A DNA stretch of 13,039 nt, taken from the NCBI GenBank assembly GCA_027325115.1, contig DAHWFG010000515.1:1-13039 (forward strand). The letters are read 5' to 3'. Below are positions 1-8,016 of this stretch, piece by piece (the first letter of the stretch is position 1; each line of letters opens with the position of its first letter). This DNA comes from JAKBCQ01 sp021807585 (GTDB lineage: Bacteria; Planctomycetota; Planctomycetia; Isosphaerales; Isosphaeraceae). A model generated the notes under the pieces. That model saw only the letters and a program-made list of their open reading frames with translations. It was not told where the DNA came from and made no database searches. The translations under genes and the position numbers were made by a program.

Positions 1-56
1 ACTCCAGGCATGAGACGCGTCTGTTTCCGTCGTCTGCGATCGTCTGATGAATTCAT
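1..56 (-). CDS. Start of a gene cut by the left edge, perhaps an efflux adaptor
   Basis: An ATG at 56-54 on the minus strand opens a frame with no stop to the window edge. The 18 full codons visible give a very basic N-terminus (MNSSDDRRRRKQTRLMPG). A GAGG lies 9 nt upstream of the ATG. The gene begins about 74 nt after the stop of the TolC-type gene on the same strand. Membrane-fusion (RND or ABC adaptor) genes very often follow or precede TolC genes, and such proteins often begin with a short basic cytoplasmic tail before a TM anchor. That identity is context only, since no domain is visible. M16 is an alternative start. Confidence 0.4.
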   Translation of the reverse strand, partial: MNSSDDRRRRKQTRLMPG

Positions 57-96
57 GGCCGTCGGCCTCGGTCCTTTGAAAGAAAATCGGCTTGTA

Positions 97-115
97 CCGA
101 TCTCAGCGAGATCGG
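97..115 (-). terminator. Hairpin between the TolC gene and the next gene
   Basis: This is a perfect 8-bp inverted repeat, CCGATCTC and GAGATCGG, with a 3-nt loop, lying 16 nt past the TolC stop codon. On the minus strand it is followed within about 12 nt by TTTTCTTT rather than an immediate T tract. It could be a weak terminator, or an attenuator or mRNA-stabilising element that sets the ratio of the two genes. Confidence 0.4.
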
Positions 116-130
116 CGTGTCCGGATTGAT

Positions 131-1747
131 TTATGGCAACACGCGAATTCCGACCGCGGTGTTGAGGTCGAGCATCGCGCGGCGATGCCGCGTGACGGCG
201 TCGCTGAGTCGTTTGGCGATGTCGTTGAAATCTTTTTGTGCGTCGAGATATTCGAGTACGCTCGTCGCTCCCGTGTCCCACCGCGTGTAGGCGCCGTCGC
301 GCACCCGACGCGCCGTTTTGATCACGCGTTCGTTAAGATCAATCATGTTCACGCGACTCACTTCGAATTCACGAATCGCCGCGTCGACTTCCCACGCGAC
401 CTGTTTTTCTTGTCCGGAGACTTCGAGACGAGTTTGATCGACGTTGAGCTTGGCTCGCGCGATGTTCCCTTGATTGCGGTTGTAGATCGGCATCGGAACC
501 GTGGCGCCGATCGTCCACGAATAGGCGCTCTTAAGACCTAGCCAGTTGTTGTTTTGGAAGGTATAAGGTTGGTACAACACGTAGACGTCGGAATACCGTT
601 CGGCCATGCTTAAACGGACGTCGTTTTGGGCTCGATCCAGCGCGAAACGCTGCACCGTCATATCGGGACGGAAATCGAGAGCCGTGCGCGTGAGCGATTC
701 TTGAGTACCCGGTAGCGGCCTGGGATCGAAAAAGATCGTCCGAACCTGAAGCCGAGCCGCGTCGGGCGGGTCGAGATTCAAATAAAACGCCAACGTACGT
801 AATTTCGCATCGAGAAATTGCATACGCTCGCGAACGTCGATCTCCGCTTGTTGCTTGCTCACCAAAACGGCGTCGACCTCGGGCGCCTTGATTTGTCCTT
901 GTTCAAATCGCGCCTGAGTTTTTTCTAAAACCCGACTGATGCCGGCCATGTAAATTTGAGAATACTTGAGATTTTGCATCGCGTCGACGACGTCGATATA
1001 AACCGTGTACAAGTTATCGATCTGATTACGAACCGAATCCTGCAATTGAGACTCGGTCACTTTTTTGGCCGATTCGTAAGTCCTTTTGCGGTATTTGCGT
1101 TTATGGCTAATATCTAATGGATAGTTAATATTGATATCGACTTGAGCGGGTCCGCCGGGTCGAATGTACGAATAATTACCGTAGGGAATGAGCTGTTCGT
1201 CGGCATAGAAGACGGGGTTGGCGCGCAAACCCGCGGTAACGACATCGGCCTGAGCCATCGGTATTTCATATTCGAGCGCCAGGATCGCCAGATTCCTCTT
1301 CATGAACATTTCGATCGCTTGATCGAGAGTTATTCCCTGAGGAGGACCGACGATTCGCTCGGGTGAGCCCGCCACATCGATCGCTCCGTACGCGGGAACC
1401 GGCATCGAAGGGGGAGTGACGGCCTGGGTGAATCGAGTCGGCGGTTGGTACATCGGCACCGAGGGGGGGTTGAGATTGGCGCTCGGTACGTGGCTACCGC
1501 CAGGTCCCGCTAGGCCGCTCAACGGCGCCTGAGTTCCAAGATTCAAACTAAAATCAGATTCGCTCGCAGCGCCCGCCGCGGGACCGAGCTTGCCGCGTCC
1601 TTTAAAGGCGCCGGGAGGTCCTCCGATATCGATCTGGGCTGCTTGTGCGCGAACTTGCTTCTGGGCGTTTAAAAGGAATACAATTGATACCGTGAATATC
1701 GCTAAAAAACGCACGCTTCGCGACGGAAATAACGCCTTGCAACCCAT
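131..1747 (-). CDS. TolC/CusC-family outer membrane efflux protein
   Basis: This is a 538-aa outer-membrane channel component of a tripartite efflux or secretion system. It would trimerise and connect a periplasmic adaptor and inner-membrane pump to the outside. An N-terminal signal peptide (basic MGCKALFPSRSVR, then a hydrophobic run to about residue 27, likely cleavage after VRAQA) fixes the start. An in-frame ATG at 1822 would put 25 polar residues before the signal, so 1747 is preferred, although neither ATG has a strong Shine-Dalgarno site. Residues about 40-137 are rich in Pro/Gly/Ala. The OEP fold starts around GITLDQAIEMFMKRNLAI (138-155), where the LxxAixxaxxxNl motif is typical of the family. 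Two OEP repeats follow with the usual heptad-like helices and a C-terminal LDLNTAVG motif. The substrate cannot be read from the sequence. The partial downstream gene may be its adaptor. Confidence 0.85.
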   Translation of the reverse strand: MGCKALFPSRSVRFLAIFTVSIVFLLNAQKQVRAQAAQIDIGGPPGAFKGRGKLGPAAGAASESDFSLNLGTQAPLSGLAGPGGSHVPSANLNPPSVPMYQPPTRFTQAVTPPSMPVPAYGAIDVAGSPERIVGPPQGITLDQAIEMFMKRNLAILALEYEIPMAQADVVTAGLRANPVFYADEQLIPYGNYSYIRPGGPAQVDININYPLDISHKRKYRKRTYESAKKVTESQLQDSVRNQIDNLYTVYIDVVDAMQNLKYSQIYMAGISRVLEKTQARFEQGQIKAPEVDAVLVSKQQAEIDVRERMQFLDAKLRTLAFYLNLDPPDAARLQVRTIFFDPRPLPGTQESLTRTALDFRPDMTVQRFALDRAQNDVRLSMAERYSDVYVLYQPYTFQNNNWLGLKSAYSWTIGATVPMPIYNRNQGNIARAKLNVDQTRLEVSGQEKQVAWEVDAAIREFEVSRVNMIDLNERVIKTARRVRDGAYTRWDTGATSVLEYLDAQKDFNDIAKRLSDAVTRHRRAMLDLNTAVGIRVLP

Positions 1748-1894
1748 GGCGATTTGGCTTTCTTGTTCGCGAAATTGCGGGTCGGCGCTACCCCGAACGG
1801 AAGCGCCGCACGACCGATTCATTCACTTCGTAAAGCTTTATCGGCATTTCCCTCACAATCCGTAAATCAATCCCTTCGCGTTTGCCGTTCGAAA

Positions 1895-1927
1895 TCAAAA
1901 CGAGCCGAACGCGAACGTCCGGCTCGT
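1895..1927 (-). terminator. Terminator-like hairpin behind the SMP-30 gene
   Basis: ACGAGCCG and CGGCTCGT form an 8-bp GC-rich stem around a 12-nt loop (1900-1927). On the minus strand it is followed directly by TTTTGATTT, as expected of an intrinsic terminator for the gene ending at 1977. On the plus strand no T tract follows. It separates that gene from the TolC gene, which therefore probably has its own promoter in 1748-1895. Confidence 0.6.
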
Positions 1928-1959
1928 CCCCAATCGATGAAAAAAAGCCCGCATCGGTC

Positions 1960-1978
1960 GATCGCGAAGGTCGCGATC
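1960..1978 (-). other. Perfect hairpin overlapping the SMP-30 stop codon
   Basis: GATCGCGA, a 3-nt loop and TCGCGATC form a perfect 8-bp stem that overlaps the stop codon (1979-1977). A run of seven T on the minus strand (1946-1940) lies about 13 nt beyond the stem, which is too far for a classical terminator. It may act together with the hairpin at 1900-1927, or protect the 3' end of the mRNA. Confidence 0.4.
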
Positions 1979-3008
1979 AATACCCTTTCCCTTTGGTTGT
2001 GAGAGGGATTCGACACAGATACATATCAGCGGTAACGTATAATACGTGTCCGTCCTCGGCCCAGCCGCAATTGGCGGTCGCCACCCCCGTGTTGAACGTT
2101 CCCAGGTGCGTACCGTCGGGGGCGAACACGATCACTCCACCGGGCCCCGTCGCGAACAGATTCCCCTTGGAATCGACCTTCATCCCGTCGGGAAGCCCCA
2201 TTTTCCCCTCGTTCGCCCACGGAGTGGCGTCGAAAAAGACGCGGCCGTTCTTGATCGAACCGTCGGGCTGAACGTCGTAAGCCATCCAGATCGCCTTCTT
2301 GGGGTCCGAATTCGCCACGTAGAGCGTCTTCTCGTCGGGCGAGAACGCGATTCCGTTGGGGAACGTCATCTCGTCGGTCAGAAGCGTCAGCTCGCCGCCG
2401 TAAGTCAGCCGGTAAACGCCGTTGAAAGGCAATTCCTTGGCGGGATCGGCGTTCCCCTTCAGAAGCCCGTAAGACGGATCGGTGAAATACAGATCTCCGT
2501 TTGCCTTGTAAACGCCGTCGTTGGGACTGTTCAGCCGCTTGCCCTTATAACGATCCACCAGCGTGATGAACCGTTTCGAGTTTTCCTCATACCGCGCCAC
2601 GCGTCGATCGCCGTGCTGGCACAGCACCAGCCGCTTGAGAGGATCGAGGATAAGCCCGTTTGAACCCGGCTCGCCGCCGCGCGGAACATTCCCCGTGTAG
2701 CCGCTCGGCGCCAGGTATTCCTCGACGCCGCGCCCCTCGCGAAATTGATAGACGATGTTTCTGGGAACATCGGAAAAGAGCAAACAACCCTGCCGAGGAA
2801 CCCACACGGGCCCCTCGGACCAATCGAAACCCTCCGCCACAACCATCAACTTGGCGTCCCTGGGGACGAGTGCGTCGAACCGCGGATCCTTTCGCTCGAT
2901 CGCACCCAACGGCTTCGACGCATTCTTCACCTGCGCCGCCGATTCGCCGACAAGTCCGAACGAAAACACCGCGACCGCAGTCGCGGTCCAGCCTATCTTT
3001 TTGTTCAT
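1977..3008 (-). CDS. Secreted SMP-30/gluconolactonase/LRE-family protein
   Basis: This 343-aa six-bladed beta-propeller of the SMP-30/gluconolactonase family probably hydrolyses a sugar lactone or related ester outside the cytoplasm. The start at 3008 is supported by AGGTGA 4 nt upstream and a clear signal peptide (MNKKIGW, hydrophobic core, cleavage near ESAAQ, about residue 26). The first part of the longer frame, up to 3128, lacks such features. Likely divalent-metal ligands are in place: Glu65 in SEGPVW, Asn163 in LNSPNDG, Asn218 in FPNGIAFSPDE and Asp274 in LPDGMKVD, matching the Glu/Asn/Asn/Asp set of characterised members. Length is normal for exported family members. The natural substrate is unknown. 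The gene stands alone and ends in a terminator-like hairpin. Confidence 0.88.
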   Translation of the reverse strand: MNKKIGWTATAVAVFSFGLVGESAAQVKNASKPLGAIERKDPRFDALVPRDAKLMVVAEGFDWSEGPVWVPRQGCLLFSDVPRNIVYQFREGRGVEEYLAPSGYTGNVPRGGEPGSNGLILDPLKRLVLCQHGDRRVARYEENSKRFITLVDRYKGKRLNSPNDGVYKANGDLYFTDPSYGLLKGNADPAKELPFNGVYRLTYGGELTLLTDEMTFPNGIAFSPDEKTLYVANSDPKKAIWMAYDVQPDGSIKNGRVFFDATPWANEGKMGLPDGMKVDSKGNLFATGPGGVIVFAPDGTHLGTFNTGVATANCGWAEDGHVLYVTADMYLCRIPLTTKGKGY

Positions 3009-3467
3009 GTAATCACCTGTTGTATCTTGGAGAGATTGAACCGACCGTCCGTTCGCGTGGAAAACCGAGCGTATTGCGTATGACGCCGCGCGGCAACGGT
3101 GTTCTCCGAATCGCGCGCCGATCATCAAGCAAATTTAATAATATGAGATAAGCGATGAGGTTGTTCGGTCGTATATCTCCGGGCCGGCCGAGGCGCGATT
3201 CCCTGCGGTTACGTGAGCCGCTTGTTCGAGCCGGCGTGGAACCCCCGCCGCGCGGGCGAAAAACTCCCGATGTACACATTGAGATCGGCCGATCGCTCTG
3301 GGAAACGTCTAGAAATGGGGCGATTCGCCTGAGTTGCGTGATTGGCACGCGATCTGCCTTACCTCTCAAGTGAGACGGCGCAAGCCGATCGAAGTTACCG
3401 AGCCGGCGAAGCGTCGATCGCTCGAGATCCCCCGCCGGCCTTCCCCCCCATTTTGGGAGAAATAATC
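3009..3467. other. Divergent intergenic region, no gene seen
   Basis: This 459-nt spacer lies between divergent genes. It must hold the promoter of the minus-strand SMP-30 gene; an AT-rich patch at about 3126-3150 is the likeliest place. It also holds a sigma-54-like site for the plus-strand gene. The open frames crossing it on both strands are arginine/proline-rich and have no recognisable domain or good ribosome site, so I regard them as chance frames of GC-rich DNA. Confidence 0.5.
3342..3358 (+). promoter_or_regulatory. Candidate sigma-54 (-24/-12) promoter
   Basis: TTGGCACGCGATCTGCC fits the sigma-54 consensus TGGCAC-N5-TTGC at nearly every position, with the invariant GG (3344-3345) and GC (3356-3357) exactly 10 nt apart. 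Transcription would start near 3369, leaving a leader of about 100 nt before the ATG at 3468. Such matches can occur by chance. No activator site was identified. Confidence 0.4.
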
Positions 3468-3827
3468 ATGGGACGTCATGTTTTCGATTTTCTGATTCCT
3501 CCCGTCTCGCGCGGCTTGACCCACGGATTGCTCGTCGCCGCGGCGTCGATCGCGCTCGTCTTCTTGCTCGATTACGTCGTCGGTCTGATGTTCGAGGCGC
3601 GTCGATCGGCGAAGCGGTTCCTCGAACGATCGCGATCGACCCGCAAGATCGCCGTGAGTTCGCCGCGCCGACCCTACTGGATCGACGACCCCCGGGTGTT
3701 CGCGGATTTATTCGGGAAGACGAACCGCGCCGATCGGTCGGACCGTCGCCACGCGGTCTCACGCGGACATCGAACGCCCCCGCGGCCGCTTCGAGTCGCC
3801 GATCTCTCATTCGATCGTCCTCGCTGA
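3468..3827 (+). CDS. Small single-pass membrane protein, unknown function
   Basis: I do not recognise this 119-aa protein. The ATG at 3468 has GGGAGA 7 nt upstream; the frame is open further upstream, but that part lacks a ribosome site. Residues about 19-42 (LTHGLLVAAASIALVFLLDY and onwards) form one TM helix. The rest is cytoplasmic-looking, very rich in Arg, and contains a short ordered-looking piece, PYWIDDPRVFADLFGK (69-84), followed by a basic Pro/Arg tail. It lies 64 nt upstream of the MFS gene on the same strand, but an AT-rich palindrome in between suggests separate transcription. The good ribosome site and TM segment argue for a real gene. The low-complexity tail lowers confidence. 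Confidence 0.55.
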   Translation: MGRHVFDFLIPPVSRGLTHGLLVAAASIALVFLLDYVVGLMFEARRSAKRFLERSRSTRKIAVSSPRRPYWIDDPRVFADLFGKTNRADRSDRRHAVSRGHRTPPRPLRVADLSFDRPR

Positions 3828-3836
3828 TCGATCAAG

Positions 3837-3868
3837 AATAATAATGATATTTAATTTTAATTATTATT
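3837..3868. promoter_or_regulatory. AT-rich inverted repeat and likely promoter zone of the MFS gene
   Basis: AATAATAAT (3837-3845) and ATTATTATT (3860-3868) form a perfect 9-bp inverted repeat around a 14-nt AT-only-but-one loop. The AT-rich patch continues to the ATG at 3892 and stands out sharply from GC-rich surroundings. It could be a promoter or UP-element region with a -10-like TATAAG at its right end, an operator, or a DNA-unwinding or transcript-ending structure for the preceding gene. Confidence 0.4.
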
Positions 3869-3891
3869 ATAAGATAGGATAAGTTAAGTTT

Positions 3892-5151
3892 ATGGTCGAT
3901 CGACGGTTGGATTGGGAGCGTCGTGACGAGCGAGCGCTCGACGCTCTCAACTTTTTTCTCGCCGACGTTCGCGACGGAGTGGGGCCTTATTTATCGTCGT
4001 TTCTCAAAACGCGCGGGTGGGATTCGGGCGTGATCGGGCTGGTGATGTCGGCGACGGGGATCGCCAAAATCGCCTTCCAGACGCCCGCGGGGGCTCTCAT
4101 CGATCGCGTCCGCGAACGTCGCTTGATCGTCGTCGCCGCGGCGATTTTGGTTTCGGCGGGATGCGCCTCGATCGCCGTTTTTCCCAACCCGACGATCGTC
4201 ATTTCGGCGCAGATGTTCACGGGCATGGGCGCCGCGGTCTTCCCCCCCGCGATCGCCGCGCTGAGCCTGGGGCTCGTCGGCAGGTCGCGGTTCACCCGGA
4301 GAACGGGGCGGAACGAGGCGTTCAATCATCTCGGCAACGTCGCCGCGGCGGTGCTCGCGGGGCTCCTCGGTTGGTACGTTTCGTTTGAGGCTATGTTTAT
4401 TCTTGTCGCCGTGATGGGAGTCGGCTGCGTCGTCTCGGTGCTTTTGATTCGCGAACGCGATATCGACCCGGCGCTTGCGCGCGGCGCCGATCGAATCAAA
4501 ACCGCCGACGGTCGCGAGACGATTCGGATCGCCGCGATCGGCGAGCTGCTGAGGGATCGACGCCTCATGGCGTTCGCGATCGCGGTGGTGCTCTTTCACT
4601 TTTCGAACGCGGCGATGCTTCCACTCGTAGGTCAGAAGGTCGCCAAATTGTACGGCGACGATTCGAACGCGAGTGCGGCGGCGATGTCGGCGTGCGTCGT
4701 CGCGGCGCAACTTGTGATGATTCCGGTGTCGATCGCCGCGGGATCTCTCGCTCGGTCGTGGGGCAGGCTGCCGCTAATGGCGATCGCGTTCGGGATTTTG
4801 CCGATACGAGGGTATCTTTATACGCTTACGAACACGTCGGCGGGGCTCGTCGCGGTGCAATTGCTCGACGGTATCGGCGCGGGGACGCTGGGGGTCGTCG
4901 GTGTGCTCGTGATCGCCGATCTGACTCGCGGTACGGGGCGATTCAACCTGATGCAAGGGGCTTTGAGCACGGTGACCGACCTGGGGGCTTCGCTGAGCCA
5001 CGCGACGACGGGGATCGTCGTCTCCAAATACGGTTACGACGCGGGCTTTTTAACGCTCGCGGCGATCGCGCTCGTCGCATTCGTTTTTCTTGTAACGACG
5101 ATCGGCGAAACGCGCGGCGGAGAAGACGCAGGCGGATCGTTACGTGTTTAA
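3892..5151 (+). CDS. Major facilitator superfamily (MFS) transporter
   Basis: This is a 419-aa inner-membrane secondary transporter of the MFS_1 type with about 12 hydrophobic segments. The N-terminal stretch LNFFLADVRDGVGPYLSSFL (19-38), the proline-containing QTPAGALIDRVRERR (63-77, carrying the GxxxDRxxRR motif A of MFS between TM2 and TM3) and the glycine-rich FTGMGAAVFPPAIAALSLG region are typical of a group of putative drug or sugar efflux permeases. The central loop (about 185-215, IRERDIDPALARG and onwards) separates the two six-helix halves. The substrate cannot be inferred. The start at 3892 has a modest AGGA 12 nt upstream and follows an AT-rich promoter-like zone. The C-terminus is a short polar tail. 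Length is normal and there is no sign of damage. Confidence 0.88.
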   Translation: MVDRRLDWERRDERALDALNFFLADVRDGVGPYLSSFLKTRGWDSGVIGLVMSATGIAKIAFQTPAGALIDRVRERRLIVVAAAILVSAGCASIAVFPNPTIVISAQMFTGMGAAVFPPAIAALSLGLVGRSRFTRRTGRNEAFNHLGNVAAAVLAGLLGWYVSFEAMFILVAVMGVGCVVSVLLIRERDIDPALARGADRIKTADGRETIRIAAIGELLRDRRLMAFAIAVVLFHFSNAAMLPLVGQKVAKLYGDDSNASAAAMSACVVAAQLVMIPVSIAAGSLARSWGRLPLMAIAFGILPIRGYLYTLTNTSAGLVAVQLLDGIGAGTLGVVGVLVIADLTRGTGRFNLMQGALSTVTDLGASLSHATTGIVVSKYGYDAGFLTLAAIALVAFVFLVTTIGETRGGEDAGGSLRV

Positions 5152-5365
5152 TATAAAGTTATATCAAAAATGCTCAGATATTATTTTGACTGAGAAAAGT
5201 TTTGGGTGAAATCCGTGTTTTGGGCTGGCCCGCCGGCGACGAACCGCCTAGGATGGGTTTACTCGTTTCGACCTCATGGAGGAGAAGCGGTCGTATCGCC
5301 CCGGTTCGCGGTGAAACCGCGAACGCTCGGCTTTTCGATCGCGACGCGCACGGAGTGCGGCGCCG

Positions 5366-8002
5366 ATGTTCGCTCGCAAAGAATCGCTTCTGTTCGCGGT
5401 CGTACTCGCCGTGCTCGTGGGCGGGTTTTTCCACGAATCGCTCTTCCTCGGTAAAATCCTTAGCCCCGCCGATACGCTCCTGGCGGGCAAGGTATTCCGC
5501 GACGTCAAACCCGAAGGATACGAGCCGCGCAATCGACTTCTGATCGACGCCGCGCTGCAATTCGAGCCCTGGCTCGAATTCAATCGTGAACAAATACTTA
5601 AGGGCAAACTGCCGCTCTGGAACGATCGCGCGGGGTGCGGAGCGCCTCATCTCGCGAACATCCAAACCGCGGTCTTCGACCCGTTCCATCTCGTCGCGTA
5701 CGCGCTTCCGTGTCCGATGATGTATGCATTTGGTTGGATCGCGGCGGCGCGATTATGGGTTGCGGGGTTGGGGATGTTCGCGCTGTTGCGGTATTGGGGT
5801 TTGGGTGGATGGGGACGCTGGTTCGGCGGGCTGACGTATCCGTTTTGCGGATTCATCGTGTTCTGGCTTGAATTTCCGGTGACGTGGGCGGCGATCTGGC
5901 TGCCGTGGCTGATTTTTATGGGGGAACGCGCGTTCGATCGCGCCGATTCACGGTCGATCGCGGGGCTCGCAATCGTAACGGGTCTGACGAACTTCGCCGG
6001 ACACATCCAAACCTCGGCGCTTTGCCTGCTCGCGGCGGGACCGGTCGTCGCGGCGCGGGTATTGGGCGCTTCTCGCCGCGAATTCGAGCGAGAGTCGAAG
6101 TCGACTAACATCAACGATTCAAAGCAAAAGGAAGTCGGTACGTTATCGCGTTTATGTACATGGATATTGGGAATCGTTTTAGGGGTTGCGGTCGCGGCGG
6201 CGGTGGTGATTCCGTTCGGCTTTTATTTATCGCGCAGTCCGGTGTGGGAGGATCGCGCGGCGAATCGCGCCTCGTTTTGGGCGATCACGCCTCCCAAGGT
6301 TCTCGATTCGCTTTGCACCGCGGTTCCGTTTCTTTATGGAAGTCAGAGGCGCGGCGATCCGAACCTGGCTCGAGTTCTTGGAGTGCGGAACGTGAACGAG
6401 GCCGCGGGGGGCTTCGCGGGGCTCGCGTGTCTCGTCTGGCTCGCACCCGCGGGGTTCTTGACGGCGTTCGGGCGGAACGCGGCTCGAACCGAAAACGATC
6501 GTAAAAATAGAAATCATCATATAATATTAAATACAGAAAATTATCGAATCGATCGATCCGAATCTTTTTATGGAGGTTCGCGGATCGTCGGGGTTGCGCG
6601 GCTGGGCGTGTTTTTTTCGGTCATCGGTTTTTTGGCGGCTTTTGATATTCCTCCCGCGCCGAATTTGATCCGGATCGCGCCGGTGGTGAACGTGATGGAT
6701 CAACGTCGGTTCACATTATGGATTGCATTGGGATTGATTCTGGCGGGATCGGTGGGGATCGACGCGATCGGGCGATTCGCGTCGGTATCGCGTGGGCGTC
6801 GATTCGGTCTTTTCGCGTGTTTTTTTGGGGGGATTTTGTTGGCGGCGATTCCGTTCGTGGGCCGGTTCGAGCGCGTCGTCTTGGTGAAGGCGCGGGGATA
6901 TTACGCGCGGGCCGCGGCGGCCGAGGGGCGAAACGTCGCAGGCGACGGGGCTTTGAAGGATCGAAACGCGAGCGATCGTCCGATCGATTCCGCGGCGAAC
7001 GCCGAACGCCAAACAAGGATGATCTTGGTCTTTCTCCGACGATCCCTTATGCTGGAGGGGTTGATTTGGTTTGCGCTGGGGGGGATCGCCTTACAATCGA
7101 GGCGAGCCCGCCGCGGCGCCGGCCCGACGCGAGCGTTACTGCTCGGCGTGAATCTTCTGGAGCTGATCCTGACGGGATACGGGACGAACCCGGCGATCGA
7201 GCGATCGGAATATCAACCATCATGCCGAGTGATGACGTATCTGAAACAACATGTTGGAGATCGCGGGCGTGTGACGGCGCTCGGCGCCGAGGCGCCGCCG
7301 AACACGTTTTCGCGGTACGGGCTCGCCGACGCGCGGAATTACGATTCGATCGAGCTTTCTCGGAGCGTGAGTTGGTTCGATTCGCTCTACGAGCACGAGC
7401 GGGGTCGGATCGATCGATCGAGCCGACGCGTGCTCGGCTGGGCGGGGGTTTATCGGACGCTCGATCGGCTGCGCGATTCGGGGGTTTGCGCGATCGTCGC
7501 GTCGTCTCCTCCGCCGGATTCAAGCGAATTCACGCATGTGGAAAAGATCGGCTCGGTTTGGATCGCGGATCTCGCCGGGGCGCCGTTGATCGAGGCGCCC
7601 GCGGGGGCGAAGGCGATTCAAATTGTGAGCGAGCCGGGCCGAATTGCGCTCGCTTGGCGCTCGTTCGAAGGAGGAACGGTCGTTGCGCGACAGACGTTCG
7701 ATCGCGGGATGTCGTGCGTGCTCGACGGCGTACGAGTTCCGATCGAGCCGTACCGCGGCGTGTTTATGAGCGTGCGAGTTCCCAAGGGGACGCATCGCCT
7801 TGTTTTGAGCTACGACCCGGTCGAGGCGCGAATTGGAATCGTCGTTTCGACCGCGGCGTTGGGAGCGATCGGCGCGCTCGGTTTTCGTCGCCGACGGGAT
7901 CGCGAGGCGAAAAATCTCGTCGCGTGGTCTTGGAACATTCGAATCGGTCGGATTAGAATGGATTCTTCAATCCCATCCGGAGTTTCTTCCGGTCAACCCT
8001 AA
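5366..8002 (+). CDS. YfhO-family large membrane protein (GT-C-like)
   Basis: This 878-aa polytopic membrane protein resembles the YfhO family, which is related in fold to GT-C glycosyltransferases and implicated in adding sugars to envelope polymers in Firmicutes; the role in planctomycetes is unknown. The diagnostic N-terminus is present: one TM helix, then SPADTL (33-38), FEPWLEFNREQILKGKLPLW (66-85), GAPHLANIQTAVFDPFH (92-108) and a series of TM helices. A soluble C-terminal portion (about 610-830) ends in one more TM helix (about 838-857) and a basic tail. The start has GGAG about 10 nt upstream. Two loop segments look inserted: a polar one at about 236-260 and an AT-rich one at about 377-400. 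The upstream 214-nt spacer begins AT-rich. The zinc-ribbon-like gene follows after 14 nt, probably in the same transcript. Confidence 0.8.
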   Translation: MFARKESLLFAVVLAVLVGGFFHESLFLGKILSPADTLLAGKVFRDVKPEGYEPRNRLLIDAALQFEPWLEFNREQILKGKLPLWNDRAGCGAPHLANIQTAVFDPFHLVAYALPCPMMYAFGWIAAARLWVAGLGMFALLRYWGLGGWGRWFGGLTYPFCGFIVFWLEFPVTWAAIWLPWLIFMGERAFDRADSRSIAGLAIVTGLTNFAGHIQTSALCLLAAGPVVAARVLGASRREFERESKSTNINDSKQKEVGTLSRLCTWILGIVLGVAVAAAVVIPFGFYLSRSPVWEDRAANRASFWAITPPKVLDSLCTAVPFLYGSQRRGDPNLARVLGVRNVNEAAGGFAGLACLVWLAPAGFLTAFGRNAARTENDRKNRNHHIILNTENYRIDRSESFYGGSRIVGVARLGVFFSVIGFLAAFDIPPAPNLIRIAPVVNVMDQRRFTLWIALGLILAGSVGIDAIGRFASVSRGRRFGLFACFFGGILLAAIPFVGRFERVVLVKARGYYARAAAAEGRNVAGDGALKDRNASDRPIDSAANAERQTRMILVFLRRSLMLEGLIWFALGGIALQSRRARRGAGPTRALLLGVNLLELILTGYGTNPAIERSEYQPSCRVMTYLKQHVGDRGRVTALGAEAPPNTFSRYGLADARNYDSIELSRSVSWFDSLYEHERGRIDRSSRRVLGWAGVYRTLDRLRDSGVCAIVASSPPPDSSEFTHVEKIGSVWIADLAGAPLIEAPAGAKAIQIVSEPGRIALAWRSFEGGTVVARQTFDRGMSCVLDGVRVPIEPYRGVFMSVRVPKGTHRLVLSYDPVEARIGIVVSTAALGAIGALGFRRRRDREAKNLVAWSWNIRIGRIRMDSSIPSGVSSGQP

Positions 8003-8016
8003 AGGATGAAACGCTG

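Noticed and set aside
3991..4710. A 239-codon minus-strand frame opposite the MFS gene
   Set aside because: It is a charged Arg/Asp/His-rich mirror of the MFS reading frame without any family resemblance.
6718..7956. A 412-codon plus-strand frame within the YfhO-type gene
   Set aside because: It is Arg/Gly/Ser-rich, overlaps a recognised protein in another frame, and has no domain or ribosome site; long alternative frames are expected in DNA dominated by CGATCG and GC-rich codons.
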